Assembly: GCF_900108015.1 (NCBI RefSeq)
Contig: NZ_FNVP01000001.1
Location: 310,001 to 374,000, forward strand
Source of the DNA: Flavobacterium urumqiense
GTDB lineage: Bacteria; Bacteroidota; Bacteroidia; Flavobacteriales; Flavobacteriaceae
Reading direction: 5' to 3'
Length of the DNA stretch: 64,000 nucleotides
Shown: positions 1 through 9,518 of the stretch, in pieces
Layout: each line of letters starts with the position of its first letter
Position numbering within the stretch: position 1 is the stretch's first letter
The notes under the pieces: generated by a model
What the model saw: only the letters and a program-made list of their open reading frames with translations
What the model was told of the DNA's origin: nothing
The model's database searches: none
Program-made: the position numbers and the translations under genes

Positions 1-780
1 ATAACTCGTTGCATTATTTAATTGAAAAGTCCCTGCCGTTAGTTTAAAATCACCACGTACAGTCGTATTTATTCCTTGTATTATTGTTCCCGTAATTGTC
101 AAGTTAGGAAAAGCCGTAACTGCTGTTCCTAAAATACTACCAGTACCAGTCAATGTTACGATTCCCAAACCTGAAACCGTCTTTCCGTTATTTGTCCAAT
201 TCTTATCTATGTTAATATCTCTATTGATAACAAATGCAGAAGTATTGGTCAACGTTAAAGAATTAAAATCCATTGTAGTTCCCACACCACTAATAGTTTG
301 GTCTAAAGTTCCATTAAAATTTACATCAGTATCAGCAGCATTAATGTTCATATCAAATGTCCCATTATTAACAAGATTTCCACCTATCGTTAAACTATTA
401 CCTCCATTACCAGCAGATTTAAAAATAGCTCCACTATTTACAGTTACATTGCCTGAGACCGTTAAATTTCTATCGGTATTATTGCTCCCAACGATGATAG
501 AACCACTAATAACCAAACTCTTACAAACAGCATTTGCATTAATTGTAACGGTTAGTCCCGACGGTATAACTACATCGTGAATATTTGTAGGCACCAAATT
601 TAAGGACCAATTCGCAACACTATTCCAATTTCCTGAAGTATTCGCGATAAAAGTATTCGTTTGCGCACTCAAAACATTCGAAAACAGACAAACAAACAAA
701 ACCATCAAAAACAAACAAATTGCTTTTGATGGTTTTAATGTTAACAAACTTATTTTAAAATTAGAGTAATTTTTCTTCAT
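1..780 (-). CDS. T9SS-type secreted surface protein, N-terminal part (cut by window edge)
   Basis: The minus strand is open from an ATG at 780 to the window edge (260 codons, no stop), so only the N-terminus is here. It begins MKKNYSNFK and has a hydrophobic stretch ending in a signal-peptidase-like site (VLSAQ, about residues 39-43). The mature part opens with a GNWNSVANW motif, a 'PTNIHDVVIPSG' segment and Gly/Asn/Thr-rich beta repeats (NLTVSGN, SLTIGGN, TVRGDF), as in large beta-helical Bacteroidota adhesins exported by the type IX system. The same opening occurs in the next gene (GDWNTAANWSP...IPSSADDIIILSG), so the two are paralogues. The sorting domain would lie off the window. Function beyond a probable exposed or secreted structural protein is unknown. 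Confidence 0.75.
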   Translation of the reverse strand, partial: MKKNYSNFKISLLTLKPSKAICLFLMVLFVCLFSNVLSAQTNTFIANTSGNWNSVANWSLNLVPTNIHDVVIPSGLTVTINANAVCKSLVISGSIIVGSNNTDRNLTVSGNVTVNSGAIFKSAGNGGNSLTIGGNLVNNGTFDMNINAADTDVNFNGTLDQTISGVGTTMDFNSLTLTNTSAFVINRDINIDKNWTNNGKTVSGLGIVTLTGTGSILGTAVTAFPNLTITGTIIQGINTTVRGDFKLTAGTFQLNNATSY

Positions 781-1284
781 ATATTATTGTATTAATATTT
801 CTTAGCGCCAAATCCATTAAAATTAAATTGATTTTTTATCAAAAAAAAATAGGAAATTAGCTAATGTTGCAATATCGGACCATTTTTTAAATAACACCTA
901 ATGTAACCGACGAAGTGCACAAAAATCTGTTGAAATACACTATTAAATAGAAATTTACTTCGTTTATAAATACAGAAGTTTCGCAATCCTGATGTCTTTC
1001 TTAGTAAATAGCTGTTCTTTTTGATATTTAACCATTCCTTAATAATAAAAAATAATATTTGTTCAACGAAGCCTAGATATGAAGTTGTTATTTCTGTACT
1101 CTCAAAACCAATTTTTGATAAATAATATTCTTAAAAGAAAGCAAGACTAAACTCTCTCTATTTTTAATAAATAGCACTTATATTTAAAACAGAAAAATTA
1201 TGATTCTAATTTTTCTAAATTAATATTTCCCAAACTTTTCTCGGCTTTTTACAAATTTCAATTTAAAATATTTTTTAAATTGAA
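781..1284. other. AT-rich intergenic stretch
   Basis: About 500 nt between the start of the partial surface gene and the terminator of the next. All frames are interrupted. I see no convincing promoter, RNA or repeat. Confidence 0.5.
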
Positions 1285-1322
1285 ATAAAAAAATACCCTC
1301 GATATTTGAAATCGAAAGGGCA
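1285..1322 (-). terminator. Probable terminator of the 1148-aa surface gene
   Basis: Read on the minus strand, CCCTTTCGAT and ATCGAGGG form a slightly bulged stem with an AT-rich loop, followed by a run of T (the A-run at about 1285-1293 on the plus strand). It lies about 30 nt past the stop codon. Confidence 0.6.
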
Positions 1323-1350
1323 TTTATGTAAAGTAGCATTAAATATTCTT

Positions 1351-4300
1351 CTAGTAAATAATTTTCTTGGTGACTGTTTGTCCATTTTGTAATATAATTT
1401 TAACCAATAAGGCTTGGTGATTCGATACCAAATTAGAAATAAGAAATTCTGTTGTATTAACATTCATTTTTTGATAAATTAGTCTTCCCAATAAATCATA
1501 AATCTGCACTTTATCAATCATTTCAATCGAAGAATTTAGTTTTATTTGTTTGTTTTTATTAGAAACAAAAACTGTGTTGCTTAATTTATCAAAATTATTA
1601 GTTCCTAAAGTTTTACCTGTATTTTTAAATCGCAGCACGAACCGATCATTAAAGGTACCTGCTTGTGAACTAAAATTATATGGAGCTATTTTAATATCGT
1701 GAATTATATTTAGGACTAAATCCTCTAGGTAAACACTTTGTTGTTTATCAAATATTCCATCAACATGATCAATGCTGATTGATGTATTACCGGCGACATT
1801 TACAACATAACCAACAGGAATAGTGTCTGTATTATCAAATGGCAACCCTTTAGCTTGAATAGCTAAAATACGTTTTCCAATCAAACTATAAATCGAATGT
1901 TGATCTCCGTCAAAAGACATCCCATCAACACCAGGATCGTAATCGTTTGTAGCCATGGACGAATAGCCCATCAATGCCTGACTAAAATTCTTTGAATTAT
2001 TGGTTAAATTAAGCCAAACTCTATGCGACTCTGGTGAAGCTGTTTTTAAAGTGGCTGTTTTATAAAAATTAGCATTGTTTGCAGCGCCTCTCATCGCATT
2101 ATTAAAAGTTACGTTTCCTGTAGCGTCTACTTCAACAAAAAATCCTTGTCCTGAAGCTATATATTTTACTGGGGTATTGCTATTCCCCGTTCCCGAAATT
2201 GCTGAACCTGTTCCAGTTCCTCCAAATTTAGTATACGTTGCATAATCGGTAGCTAAATAGTCATTGCCACTTAAGGTATGATTGTGTGTCCAGAAATACA
2301 GTGTTCCAGTTATTGTTTTATTAATTGTTCCGGTACCAGTTATATTTGCATCAATAAAAGCATCCGCATCTATTGCAGATGGATATGGATTTCCCACTAA
2401 CCGAATTCCTTCTTCAAAACCTGCAGCATCTTTTTGAGAAGTCACCTGAACTGCTATTGTACCATTATTAGGAATTCCTGCAAACTGAAAAGGCACAATT
2501 GCCGCAGCACTGGCACTTATTCCTTCGGGAGCGCGAATAGAATAGCCTATTCCTGGTGAAAATGCACTAGAGGTACCTACGTTTATCCAATCATTATTAA
2601 AAATAAAGAATTTATCTCCTTGTGTAAACGGAGAGAAATTCAATAGAGACTGCGTTCCATTGGTTGGAGATGACCAATAAGTGTAATCATCATTAATAAT
2701 GGGAGTCGAGTTTCTCTTATAAATTATACTACCTGTATTAATTGCTGATCCAGTATTGGTTTGAATTAAACTTGCATTATTTTCGAATGTCAATGTTCCT
2801 CCAGAGACTGTAAGTTCATTGGTTAATGACAAATTATGACCTGAATTGATAACAACCGCCCCTGAATTTATCTGACAAGAACAGCCCGATAAATCCCCAG
2901 ATGAAAGATAATTTCCATTAAAAATTATTTTATCAATACTTGTAGGAATGCTCGGCGACCACGCAATTCCATTCCACATAGACACAACTGGCCCAGTTAT
3001 GACGCAATTAGTAACTAAGGAAATACAATTTCCAATATTTTTTATAATTACCTTATATGTCCCAGTAACTAAATCTGATTTGACATTACTGGCTTGGTAA
3101 TTAGCCCCATTATCAAAACTATACATATCTGTTGCACTTTGAACGGTCACATTTATAACCCCTGTAGGAACTAAGCAGGTTGGCTGAGTTATTACTGTAG
3201 CGGGTGTTAATAATTGCGGAAGAAAAGTTAATAATCGGATTTTTGAAAAACTACTTACACTACAATTTCCACCTGTTCGACTATATACAACATCAACACG
3301 GTATTTAGCAGATTCTGCAGGAGTCCCATTAATTATATTCAAGGTTGCTGTTGTAGAACCCGAAAAATGAGTTCCATCAACGACATTATTCCATGATCCA
3401 GATAGTGTCTGGCTTTTCCATTGAAATGAAACAGGTCCATTTGAGGGATTTGAAATTGCAACATTGTAAGAATAATTAGATCCATAACATAGCGCTACAT
3501 CTGTTATTGATTGAAAAGGTGTTAGTGACGGTGAAATTATATTAGTTATTTCATTTACTAAAAGTTGTGCAGCATTAGAAGTTATACTACAAGTACCATT
3601 GGAAACAACAACTTGATACTGCGTTCCATTTGGGGAAAGTGATGACCCCACATTCTCAAGTTTTATTTCCCCTAGAATTGGATAAGTAACGTTAGTTTCA
3701 GAGGGAATAGCGGAAAAGCTAGCATCTGAAAGTCTTTTACGTTGCCAAGTATAGGTCAGTGTCCCAGTTCCACTTGCTACTGCTTTAAAAGTAACGATAC
3801 TTCCCTCACAATCCAATTGGTTTACTGGCTGAGTTGTAATAGTAGGTGAAGGATTAACTGTTAAAAATCCATAATTTCCCTTTTCAGTGCAACCAGATAT
3901 TGTAATTCTAACTCTAAATTTATAATTATTCATTCCTGACGTGATATTGTTAACTGTAATATTTGCGGTATTTACACCAGAATAAACAGAATTATTTAGC
4001 ACATCGCTCCAACCCGAACCCATATTAACCTCCCACTGGTAGGAAGGTGTACTTCCAGATGTTCCTGCAATTGAACTTGAAAATGTTGCAGTATTGCCCA
4101 AACATGCAGAAACAGAAGTCGTCCCATTTATAGTAAAGGGACAGTCACTTCCGTAAATTACAGAATTAACTAAAGCCAATAAAGCGGTATTCTCAGGTGG
4201 AACTGGAGTACCCGGTATAACATTTTGATCAATTGATGTTGGGGTAATTGTTACCGTAGCATTTGTATTCACAGCATAAATTACTCCAACTGCACTCCCG

Positions 4301-4797
4301 GTAATGTTGAAATCTCCAATAATATTTCCACCTACAACAACGTTACCTTGCTTTTGTAATGTTGAAGTCGCGGGACTTAGCAAATCACCCAAAATTACAA
4401 CATCACTTTTCCAAAAATCTGTAATTCCATTATTTATATAATTACCATAGACAGCGAGAGTCGCTAAGTCACTACCAGACCCCATCGAAAAATTACCTCC
4501 GGCATTAACCGTAAAGTCACCTGAAACCAAATTACTCCCCACTGTTAGCAATTTACCGTCATTAATTTTCAAAGTTCCGGATAAGCTGATGCTTTTTGCT
4601 ACTGCATCGAAGCTAATAGTCACCGTTTTCCCCGATAGGATAATTATGTCATCAGCAGAAGATGGTATTCCGACCGGAGACCAATTTGCAGCTGTATTCC
4701 AATCTCCACTGGAGGGGCCATTGTATGTTTTAGTTGCACCAAAACCGAGTGTATGAATTAAGACTATTATAAGAGTAAAAAGTATTTTTTTAATCAT
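1351..4797 (-). CDS. Large T9SS type A sorting domain-containing surface protein
   Basis: 1148 aa. It has an N-terminal signal peptide (MIKKILFTLIIVLIHTLGFGA), then a GDWNTAANW / IPSSADDIIILSG module shared with the neighbouring partial gene. Several Ig-like or PKD-like beta domains follow (about residues 220-650), with paired cysteines and 'YQWE', 'TYTWQRKR' and 'FQWKSQ' core strands. The final ~75 residues (VQIYDLLGRLIYQK ... LVKIILQNGQTVTKKIIY) are a typical type A sorting tail, cleaved as the protein is anchored or released by the type IX system. The role is probably adhesion or a structural surface layer. There is no catalytic motif I recognise. The next locus downstream on this strand is the partial paralogue, so this is a small surface-protein cluster. 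Confidence 0.85.
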   Translation of the reverse strand: MIKKILFTLIIVLIHTLGFGATKTYNGPSSGDWNTAANWSPVGIPSSADDIIILSGKTVTISFDAVAKSISLSGTLKINDGKLLTVGSNLVSGDFTVNAGGNFSMGSGSDLATLAVYGNYINNGITDFWKSDVVILGDLLSPATSTLQKQGNVVVGGNIIGDFNITGSAVGVIYAVNTNATVTITPTSIDQNVIPGTPVPPENTALLALVNSVIYGSDCPFTINGTTSVSACLGNTATFSSSIAGTSGSTPSYQWEVNMGSGWSDVLNNSVYSGVNTANITVNNITSGMNNYKFRVRITISGCTEKGNYGFLTVNPSPTITTQPVNQLDCEGSIVTFKAVASGTGTLTYTWQRKRLSDASFSAIPSETNVTYPILGEIKLENVGSSLSPNGTQYQVVVSNGTCSITSNAAQLLVNEITNIISPSLTPFQSITDVALCYGSNYSYNVAISNPSNGPVSFQWKSQTLSGSWNNVVDGTHFSGSTTATLNIINGTPAESAKYRVDVVYSRTGGNCSVSSFSKIRLLTFLPQLLTPATVITQPTCLVPTGVINVTVQSATDMYSFDNGANYQASNVKSDLVTGTYKVIIKNIGNCISLVTNCVITGPVVSMWNGIAWSPSIPTSIDKIIFNGNYLSSGDLSGCSCQINSGAVVINSGHNLSLTNELTVSGGTLTFENNASLIQTNTGSAINTGSIIYKRNSTPIINDDYTYWSSPTNGTQSLLNFSPFTQGDKFFIFNNDWINVGTSSAFSPGIGYSIRAPEGISASAAAIVPFQFAGIPNNGTIAVQVTSQKDAAGFEEGIRLVGNPYPSAIDADAFIDANITGTGTINKTITGTLYFWTHNHTLSGNDYLATDYATYTKFGGTGTGSAISGTGNSNTPVKYIASGQGFFVEVDATGNVTFNNAMRGAANNANFYKTATLKTASPESHRVWLNLTNNSKNFSQALMGYSSMATNDYDPGVDGMSFDGDQHSIYSLIGKRILAIQAKGLPFDNTDTIPVGYVVNVAGNTSISIDHVDGIFDKQQSVYLEDLVLNIIHDIKIAPYNFSSQAGTFNDRFVLRFKNTGKTLGTNNFDKLSNTVFVSNKNKQIKLNSSIEMIDKVQIYDLLGRLIYQKMNVNTTEFLISNLVSNHQALLVKIILQNGQTVTKKIIY

Positions 4798-5028
4798 GAC
4801 AATAATTTTTTTTATAATTAAATTAGTTTTAACAAAAGCTTTTCAAAGAGAAAAAACTTACATTAAAGCTTAAAATAAAAAAAACAATTTCAAAAAACAC
4901 AATAAAATCGACAACATGCAAAACTATCAGTTAAACAACTGTTTTTTAAAACAATATGTCAAAAAAATTTAGGTAAGTGTCCAATTTTATCTAACTTAAT
5001 CTTACAAAAATTATGATAAACAAATTAA

Positions 5029-5463
5029 TTACTTCATAATTTTACTGGTAATAATTTGTCCATTATGTAATAGTACTTTTATTGGAGTTACAATAATTTT
5101 AAGTGTTTTTTAATATAAAATCAATCGTTGAATTACCATACCCATTAAAGGTTAATGTTCCTCAAATTGTAACAGTTCCCATTAATTGGGTAGTTATGGC
5201 TACACTTCCTGATGCAGACTTATTTATAACTATAGTATGATCGGATTGAATTAAAACTGCTCCTGCAGTTGCAGAATATTTACTTGGATATCCTTGGGTG
5301 CAATTTACTGAAGGTATAACCCAATAAGATCGGTCGTAATATTGCCAAATAAATACATAATTCCATAGTCTGGATTTTTAGATCTTTAGTCTCCAGTACT
5401 TTGCGACAAAACAAAGGTTTGAGTCAATCCTAATAAAATTGTAAGTAGCAATTTTATTTTCAT
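5029..5463 (-). pseudogene. Decayed T9SS secreted protein fragment
   Basis: On the minus strand an ATG at 5463 opens a clear signal peptide (MKIKLLLTILLGLTQTFVLSQ), but a stop follows within 25 codons. Further stops and frame changes occur downstream. The other end, just before a stop at 5029, reads KVLLHNGQIITSKIMK, the last residues of a type A sorting tail and very like the tail of the 1148-aa protein (QNGQTVTKKIIY). A start, signal and sorting tail within 435 nt, with a broken middle, indicate the remnant of a surface-protein gene with internal deletions. Confidence 0.6.
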
Positions 5464-5724
5464 AATAGTATAGATTTGGGGGAAATCATTTTCATATATT
5501 ACTTTAAGTAAAAAAAAATATTAGCACACAATAAAATCGTTAACATGCACTTACATCTGTTATGATACTGATTTTAAAGATTTTGATAATCTATTTTTGT
5601 GATAAAAAATAATTTCGAAATTGATCGCTAAAAACTTATTTAAGATAATTACAATCGTTTTCAAAACCAATATCTCGCTTTTACAAATTATAAATTCTTA
5701 AATTACAAACTTTAAAACTCGACA

Positions 5725-6192
5725 ATGAAAGAAGTTTATTCCATAAAAGAAGCTGTAAATAAGATAGAACATTTTTGCGCCTATCAAGAACGCTGTCATG
5801 AAGAAGTAGTACAAAAATTGCGAAGCATGAAAATGGATTCGGAAGAAATTGACACCATTATGGTTCATCTCATCAGTGATAATTTTCTCAACGAAGAACG
5901 TTTTGCATGCAGTTTCGCCAGAGGAAAACACCGAATTAAACATTGGGGGAAAATCAGGATAGTAAACGAATTAAAGTCCAAAAAAATAACACAAACTCTT
6001 ATTAACATTGCACTAAGGGAGATATCTCCAGAAGAATATGCAACAACTTTTCACACGTTAGCCGAAAGGAATTGGGAATTCTTACGAGAAACTAATTTGA
6101 TGAAAAAACGGAAAAAATTCTGTGATTATATGCTACGAAGAGGATTTGAAAGCAATATGGTCTTTGAAAAAGTTAAAGAGCTGGAGAATTGA
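5725..6192 (+). CDS. recX: RecX family regulatory protein
   Basis: 155 aa, the usual length of short RecX proteins. RecX binds RecA filaments and limits RecA recombinase and ATPase activity. The family signs are three tandem three-helix units: an opening 'EVVQKLRSMKMDSEEIDTIMVHL' type repeat, the hallmark 'NFLNEERFACSFARGKHRIKHWGKIRI' region (about residues 51-78), and a C-terminal repeat ending MLRRGFESNMVFEKV. The gene is single and convergent with the biotin-operon ketoacyl synthase. recA is not in the window, which is common in this phylum. Start ATG 5725. Confidence 0.88.
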   Translation: MKEVYSIKEAVNKIEHFCAYQERCHEEVVQKLRSMKMDSEEIDTIMVHLISDNFLNEERFACSFARGKHRIKHWGKIRIVNELKSKKITQTLINIALREISPEEYATTFHTLAERNWEFLRETNLMKKRKKFCDYMLRRGFESNMVFEKVKELEN

Positions 6193-6267
6193 AACACAGA
6201 TGACATGGATTTATCGAATTAACACCCATTTTATATTTTTCAATTCGTGCGCCATCTTTTTAGCCAA

Positions 6268-7422
6268 TTACAAACTCAAAAGTACGCTTACCGCATTTCC
6301 ACCAAAACCTACGGCATTAATTAATACTTTTCTAATCGGTTTTGTCTGTAATTGTGCTTCCGTAAAAGGAACTCCGATGAATCTATTGTGTTGCATCATC
6401 ATAATGGCCAATTCCATACTGAGTATTCCTGAAGCGCCAAAAGTGTGTCCAATTTTCCATTTATTGGTAGTCAATAAAGGAAGTTTTTCAGCAAATACTT
6501 TCTCAATCGCCCTATATTCGGTTAAATCGCCTTTTAGCGTTCCTGGAGCGTGCATAACAATCGCATCAACTTCGGATAAATTCGTATTTTGTAAAGCCAT
6601 TTTCATTGATTTCTGGAAACAGGTCGCTTCTGCCGAAATAGAAATATTATGTTCTAAAACTTCTGTTGCATAACCAATTCCCTCGACATAAGCCTGCGCA
6701 TTTTCTTTTTTACCAATTTCAAGACAACAAACTCCCGCCCCTTCACCAAGAATCATCGTGCTTTGTTTCTTTTTTAAATCAAGAGCGCGATTGGGATACT
6801 TCTCTTCACTATTCGAATAAATTTTTAGCGCCCGCATTTGCGCAATTGTAAAATCGGTTAACGGAGCCTCACTACCACCCACCAGAAATTTATCAGCCAT
6901 TCCAGCTCTGAGCCAAGCCACACCGTTAAGCAAAGCGTGTAAAGCTGTTGAACATGTAATGGAATGCGAGATTTCCGGACCTGCACTTTGCAAATCATGG
7001 CTCACCCACGAGGAAATATTCCCCAACGTTGTTGTAGGCGAAGCAAGTGTATGCGCTTTTCCCGTTTTTAAATATTCTTGAAGGTGTTTTTCGAATAAAT
7101 CTGTTGCACCGCGAGAAGAACCTATATTAATTCCAAAAACGTCATTTGGAGTCCACCCTGCTTTTTCTATTGCTTTACGCGAAACTGCCATAGCATACAG
7201 AACTGATTTGTCTAAGGATTTATACTTATTGTCTGATTGTTTTAAGTCTTCAACTATTTGTTTTGAATCCGCATCGAGCACTGCAACGACTGTTTTTTTA
7301 TGGTCTAAATCATGCGCGGTGAAACAATGATTGTCCTGAAGATATTTTTCCCAAATCATTTCTGACTTATTCCCTAAAGGTGAAATGGAAGCGATTGCTG
7401 TTATGGAGATTATTTGAGACAA
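6268..7422 (-). CDS. Beta-ketoacyl synthase (KAS I/II-like) in the biotin operon
   Basis: 384 aa, thiolase fold, slightly shorter than FabF/FabB (about 410). The decarboxylating Claisen condensation triad is present: Cys157 in ITCSTALHALL, His291 in MHAPGT (usually HGTGT) and His326 in KIGHTFGASG, with Lys323. It is the last gene of the bioF-bioD-bioA run, 99 nt after bioA. It is therefore probably tied to pimeloyl-thioester supply rather than bulk fatty-acid synthesis; the placement is seen, the role is inferred. The altered HGTGT motif (HAPGT) also suggests a specialised enzyme. It could instead be an unrelated secondary-metabolism KAS. Confidence 0.8.
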   Translation of the reverse strand: MSQIISITAIASISPLGNKSEMIWEKYLQDNHCFTAHDLDHKKTVVAVLDADSKQIVEDLKQSDNKYKSLDKSVLYAMAVSRKAIEKAGWTPNDVFGINIGSSRGATDLFEKHLQEYLKTGKAHTLASPTTTLGNISSWVSHDLQSAGPEISHSITCSTALHALLNGVAWLRAGMADKFLVGGSEAPLTDFTIAQMRALKIYSNSEEKYPNRALDLKKKQSTMILGEGAGVCCLEIGKKENAQAYVEGIGYATEVLEHNISISAEATCFQKSMKMALQNTNLSEVDAIVMHAPGTLKGDLTEYRAIEKVFAEKLPLLTTNKWKIGHTFGASGILSMELAIMMMQHNRFIGVPFTEAQLQTKPIRKVLINAVGFGGNAVSVLLSL

Positions 7423-7521
7423 AATAGTTGTTATTTAAGCGTAAATGTTGCGAAGTTTTTCGCAAAGTTCACGAAGGTTATGAAAAATATATAGACTTAA
7501 ATATGCCTAATTGTTATAAAT

Positions 7522-8793
7522 TTAAACGATCTCCAGTGCTTTTTCAACCACTTGATATACTTTTTTCAATTGTTCATCAGTGATAATATATGGCGGCAAA
7601 ATGTAAACTATATTTCCAACAGGGCGCAGGATTATTCCGTTTTCGATAAAAAAATCGTAGAGTTTGTTGCGCAAGGTTCCATAATAACTGGCAGCGCTTT
7701 CAGTTTTTATTTCTAAAGCAAAAATGACTCCCAGCACACGAGTTGTGGTTACTTTTGGATGATTTTTTATATGTTTTTGAAAATCTAAATGTCTTTTATT
7801 TACACGAACAATATTAGCTTGCATTTCATTAGTTTGCAACAATTCAAAACTTGCCAAAGCCGCCGCACAACCCGTTGGATTTGCTGTGAATGTATGTCCG
7901 TGAAACAATGCTTTATTAATATCATCATCATAAAAAGCTTCAAAGATTTCTTGGGTAAAAGTGGTTATCGCCATAGGAATAGTACCGCCTGTTAACGCTT
8001 TTGATAAACACATCATATCTGGTTTTTCTACCTGATAATCTGTTGCAAAGGTTTTACCTGTTTTTCCAAAACCGGTCATTACTTCATCAGCAATGGTGAG
8101 CACTCTATTTTCCTGACAAATTCGCATTAATTGATCCAACGATTCCGGCTCATACATCACCATTCCTGCCGCTCCCTGAACAAGTGGTTCATAAATAAAC
8201 CCGGCACAGTTATTCTCTTTTATAACTAATTCTAAAGCATTACAACTTTTCTGCTCCTCTCCTTTAACCGGAACTGGAATTCGAACCACATCAATAAACA
8301 TTCCTTGAAAAGCTTGCGTATAAAATGAAATTCCGCTTGCCGCCATTGCCGCAAAGGTATCGCCATGAAAAGCATTTTCGAAAGCAATTATCGTCGTTCT
8401 CTTTTCTCCTGTATTGAAAAAATATTGTAATGCGACCTTTATCGCTACTTCAACCGCCGTAGAACCATTATCAGAAAAAAATATTTTTTGTTGATTTTTT
8501 GGTAAAATTTCCATCAATTTTTCGGCAACCAAAACAGCAGGCTCATGCGTAAATCCGCCAAAAAGAACATGCTCTAATGTGGTGAGTTGTTTGTAAATCG
8601 CATCGGCAATGAATTTATTCGAATGCCCGTACGGATTCACCCACCAGGAAGCGATTGCATCAATATATTCTTTGTTATTTTCGTCCCAGAGCAAAGCGCC
8701 TTCTCCTTTTTTGATGGCAATGGGCAATGCTGCAGTTTTGTGTTGCGTGTAAGGATGCCAAAGATATTGGCTGTCTCTTTCGGTTAAAGTCAT
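7522..8793 (-). CDS. bioA: Adenosylmethionine-8-amino-7-oxononanoate aminotransferase
   Basis: 423 aa, full length. It transfers an amino group from S-adenosylmethionine to KAPA, giving 7,8-diaminopelargonate in biotin synthesis. It is a PLP-dependent class III aminotransferase: substrate-site residues in YLWHPYTQH and ASWWVNPYGH, the phosphate-binding DNGSTAVEVA (108-117), Asp236 in ADEVMTGFGKTG and the Schiff-base Lys265 in SKALTGG. It lies 55 nt after bioD and 99 nt before the ketoacyl synthase on the same strand, consistent with one transcript. Confidence 0.95.
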   Translation of the reverse strand: MTLTERDSQYLWHPYTQHKTAALPIAIKKGEGALLWDENNKEYIDAIASWWVNPYGHSNKFIADAIYKQLTTLEHVLFGGFTHEPAVLVAEKLMEILPKNQQKIFFSDNGSTAVEVAIKVALQYFFNTGEKRTTIIAFENAFHGDTFAAMAASGISFYTQAFQGMFIDVVRIPVPVKGEEQKSCNALELVIKENNCAGFIYEPLVQGAAGMVMYEPESLDQLMRICQENRVLTIADEVMTGFGKTGKTFATDYQVEKPDMMCLSKALTGGTIPMAITTFTQEIFEAFYDDDINKALFHGHTFTANPTGCAAALASFELLQTNEMQANIVRVNKRHLDFQKHIKNHPKVTTTRVLGVIFALEIKTESAASYYGTLRNKLYDFFIENGIILRPVGNIVYILPPYIITDEQLKKVYQVVEKALEIV

Positions 8794-8848
8794 TTGAATT
8801 TTTGATTTTTGATTAACAATTCCTTACTTCAGATTTCAAAATTAGAAG

Positions 8849-9466
8849 TTACAACTCCAATAGTTTCTCCAGAAACAAATCAGCATATTCTTTGATTACA
8901 TTTTGGTCAAAATAGGGTTCTTGTTCTATTCTTCCAATGCATTTTATACCAGTTTTGTTCAGAATTATTGTTTCCGTAGCCTTATTTTCTTCGCCTGAGA
9001 AGATTATTCCGGCAATAGTAATTTTTCGGTTTTGCAATGCTTCAATTGTGAGTAAAGTATGATTGATACTTCCCAAATAATGTCTGGAAACAACAATCAC
9101 TTTATAATCGGGCTGAATTAAATCTATAACGCAGTCATTTGAATTTAATGGAACAAAAACACCTCCCGCTCCTTCAATGACCAAATTATTTTCTGTTTTG
9201 GGCTCAATAATTTTCTTTAAATTAATTACAATTCCATCTATTTCAGCCGCCAGATGAGGACTTGCTGGTGTATTCAAAGCATAACTATTAGCATGAACCA
9301 CGGTATTTTTATTAGACAAAAACGATTTGACTTTATGACTGTCAGAGTTTTCTAAATCGCCCGCTTGTATGGGTTTCCAATAATCGGCTTCTAAAGCTTC
9401 TGTTATAATTGCTGACGCGATGGTTTTACCAACATCGGTAGATATTCCTGTGATGAATAGTTTCAT
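8849..9466 (-). CDS. bioD: Dethiobiotin synthetase
   Basis: 205 aa. It closes the ureido ring of dethiobiotin from DAPA, CO2 and ATP. The N-terminus carries the characteristic modified P-loop (FITGISTDVGKT, ending at residue 15), followed by the YWKPIQAG segment that contacts substrate. A second nucleotide and substrate region lies around VIEGAGGVFVPL. It sits between bioF (52 nt upstream) and bioA (55 nt downstream). The protein is somewhat short (E. coli BioD is about 225 aa) but retains all blocks I can identify. Confidence 0.93.
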   Translation of the reverse strand: MKLFITGISTDVGKTIASAIITEALEADYWKPIQAGDLENSDSHKVKSFLSNKNTVVHANSYALNTPASPHLAAEIDGIVINLKKIIEPKTENNLVIEGAGGVFVPLNSNDCVIDLIQPDYKVIVVSRHYLGSINHTLLTIEALQNRKITIAGIIFSGEENKATETIILNKTGIKCIGRIEQEPYFDQNVIKEYADLFLEKLLEL

Positions 9467-9518
9467 TTAATATAATTTTACCCTTTATGCGTTTTAAACC
9501 CTGACAGGTTCTTTTGAA

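Noticed and set aside
209..580. A 123-codon open frame on the plus strand
   Set aside because: It is the antisense of the partial surface-protein gene, whose minus-strand translation has a signal peptide and clear repeats.
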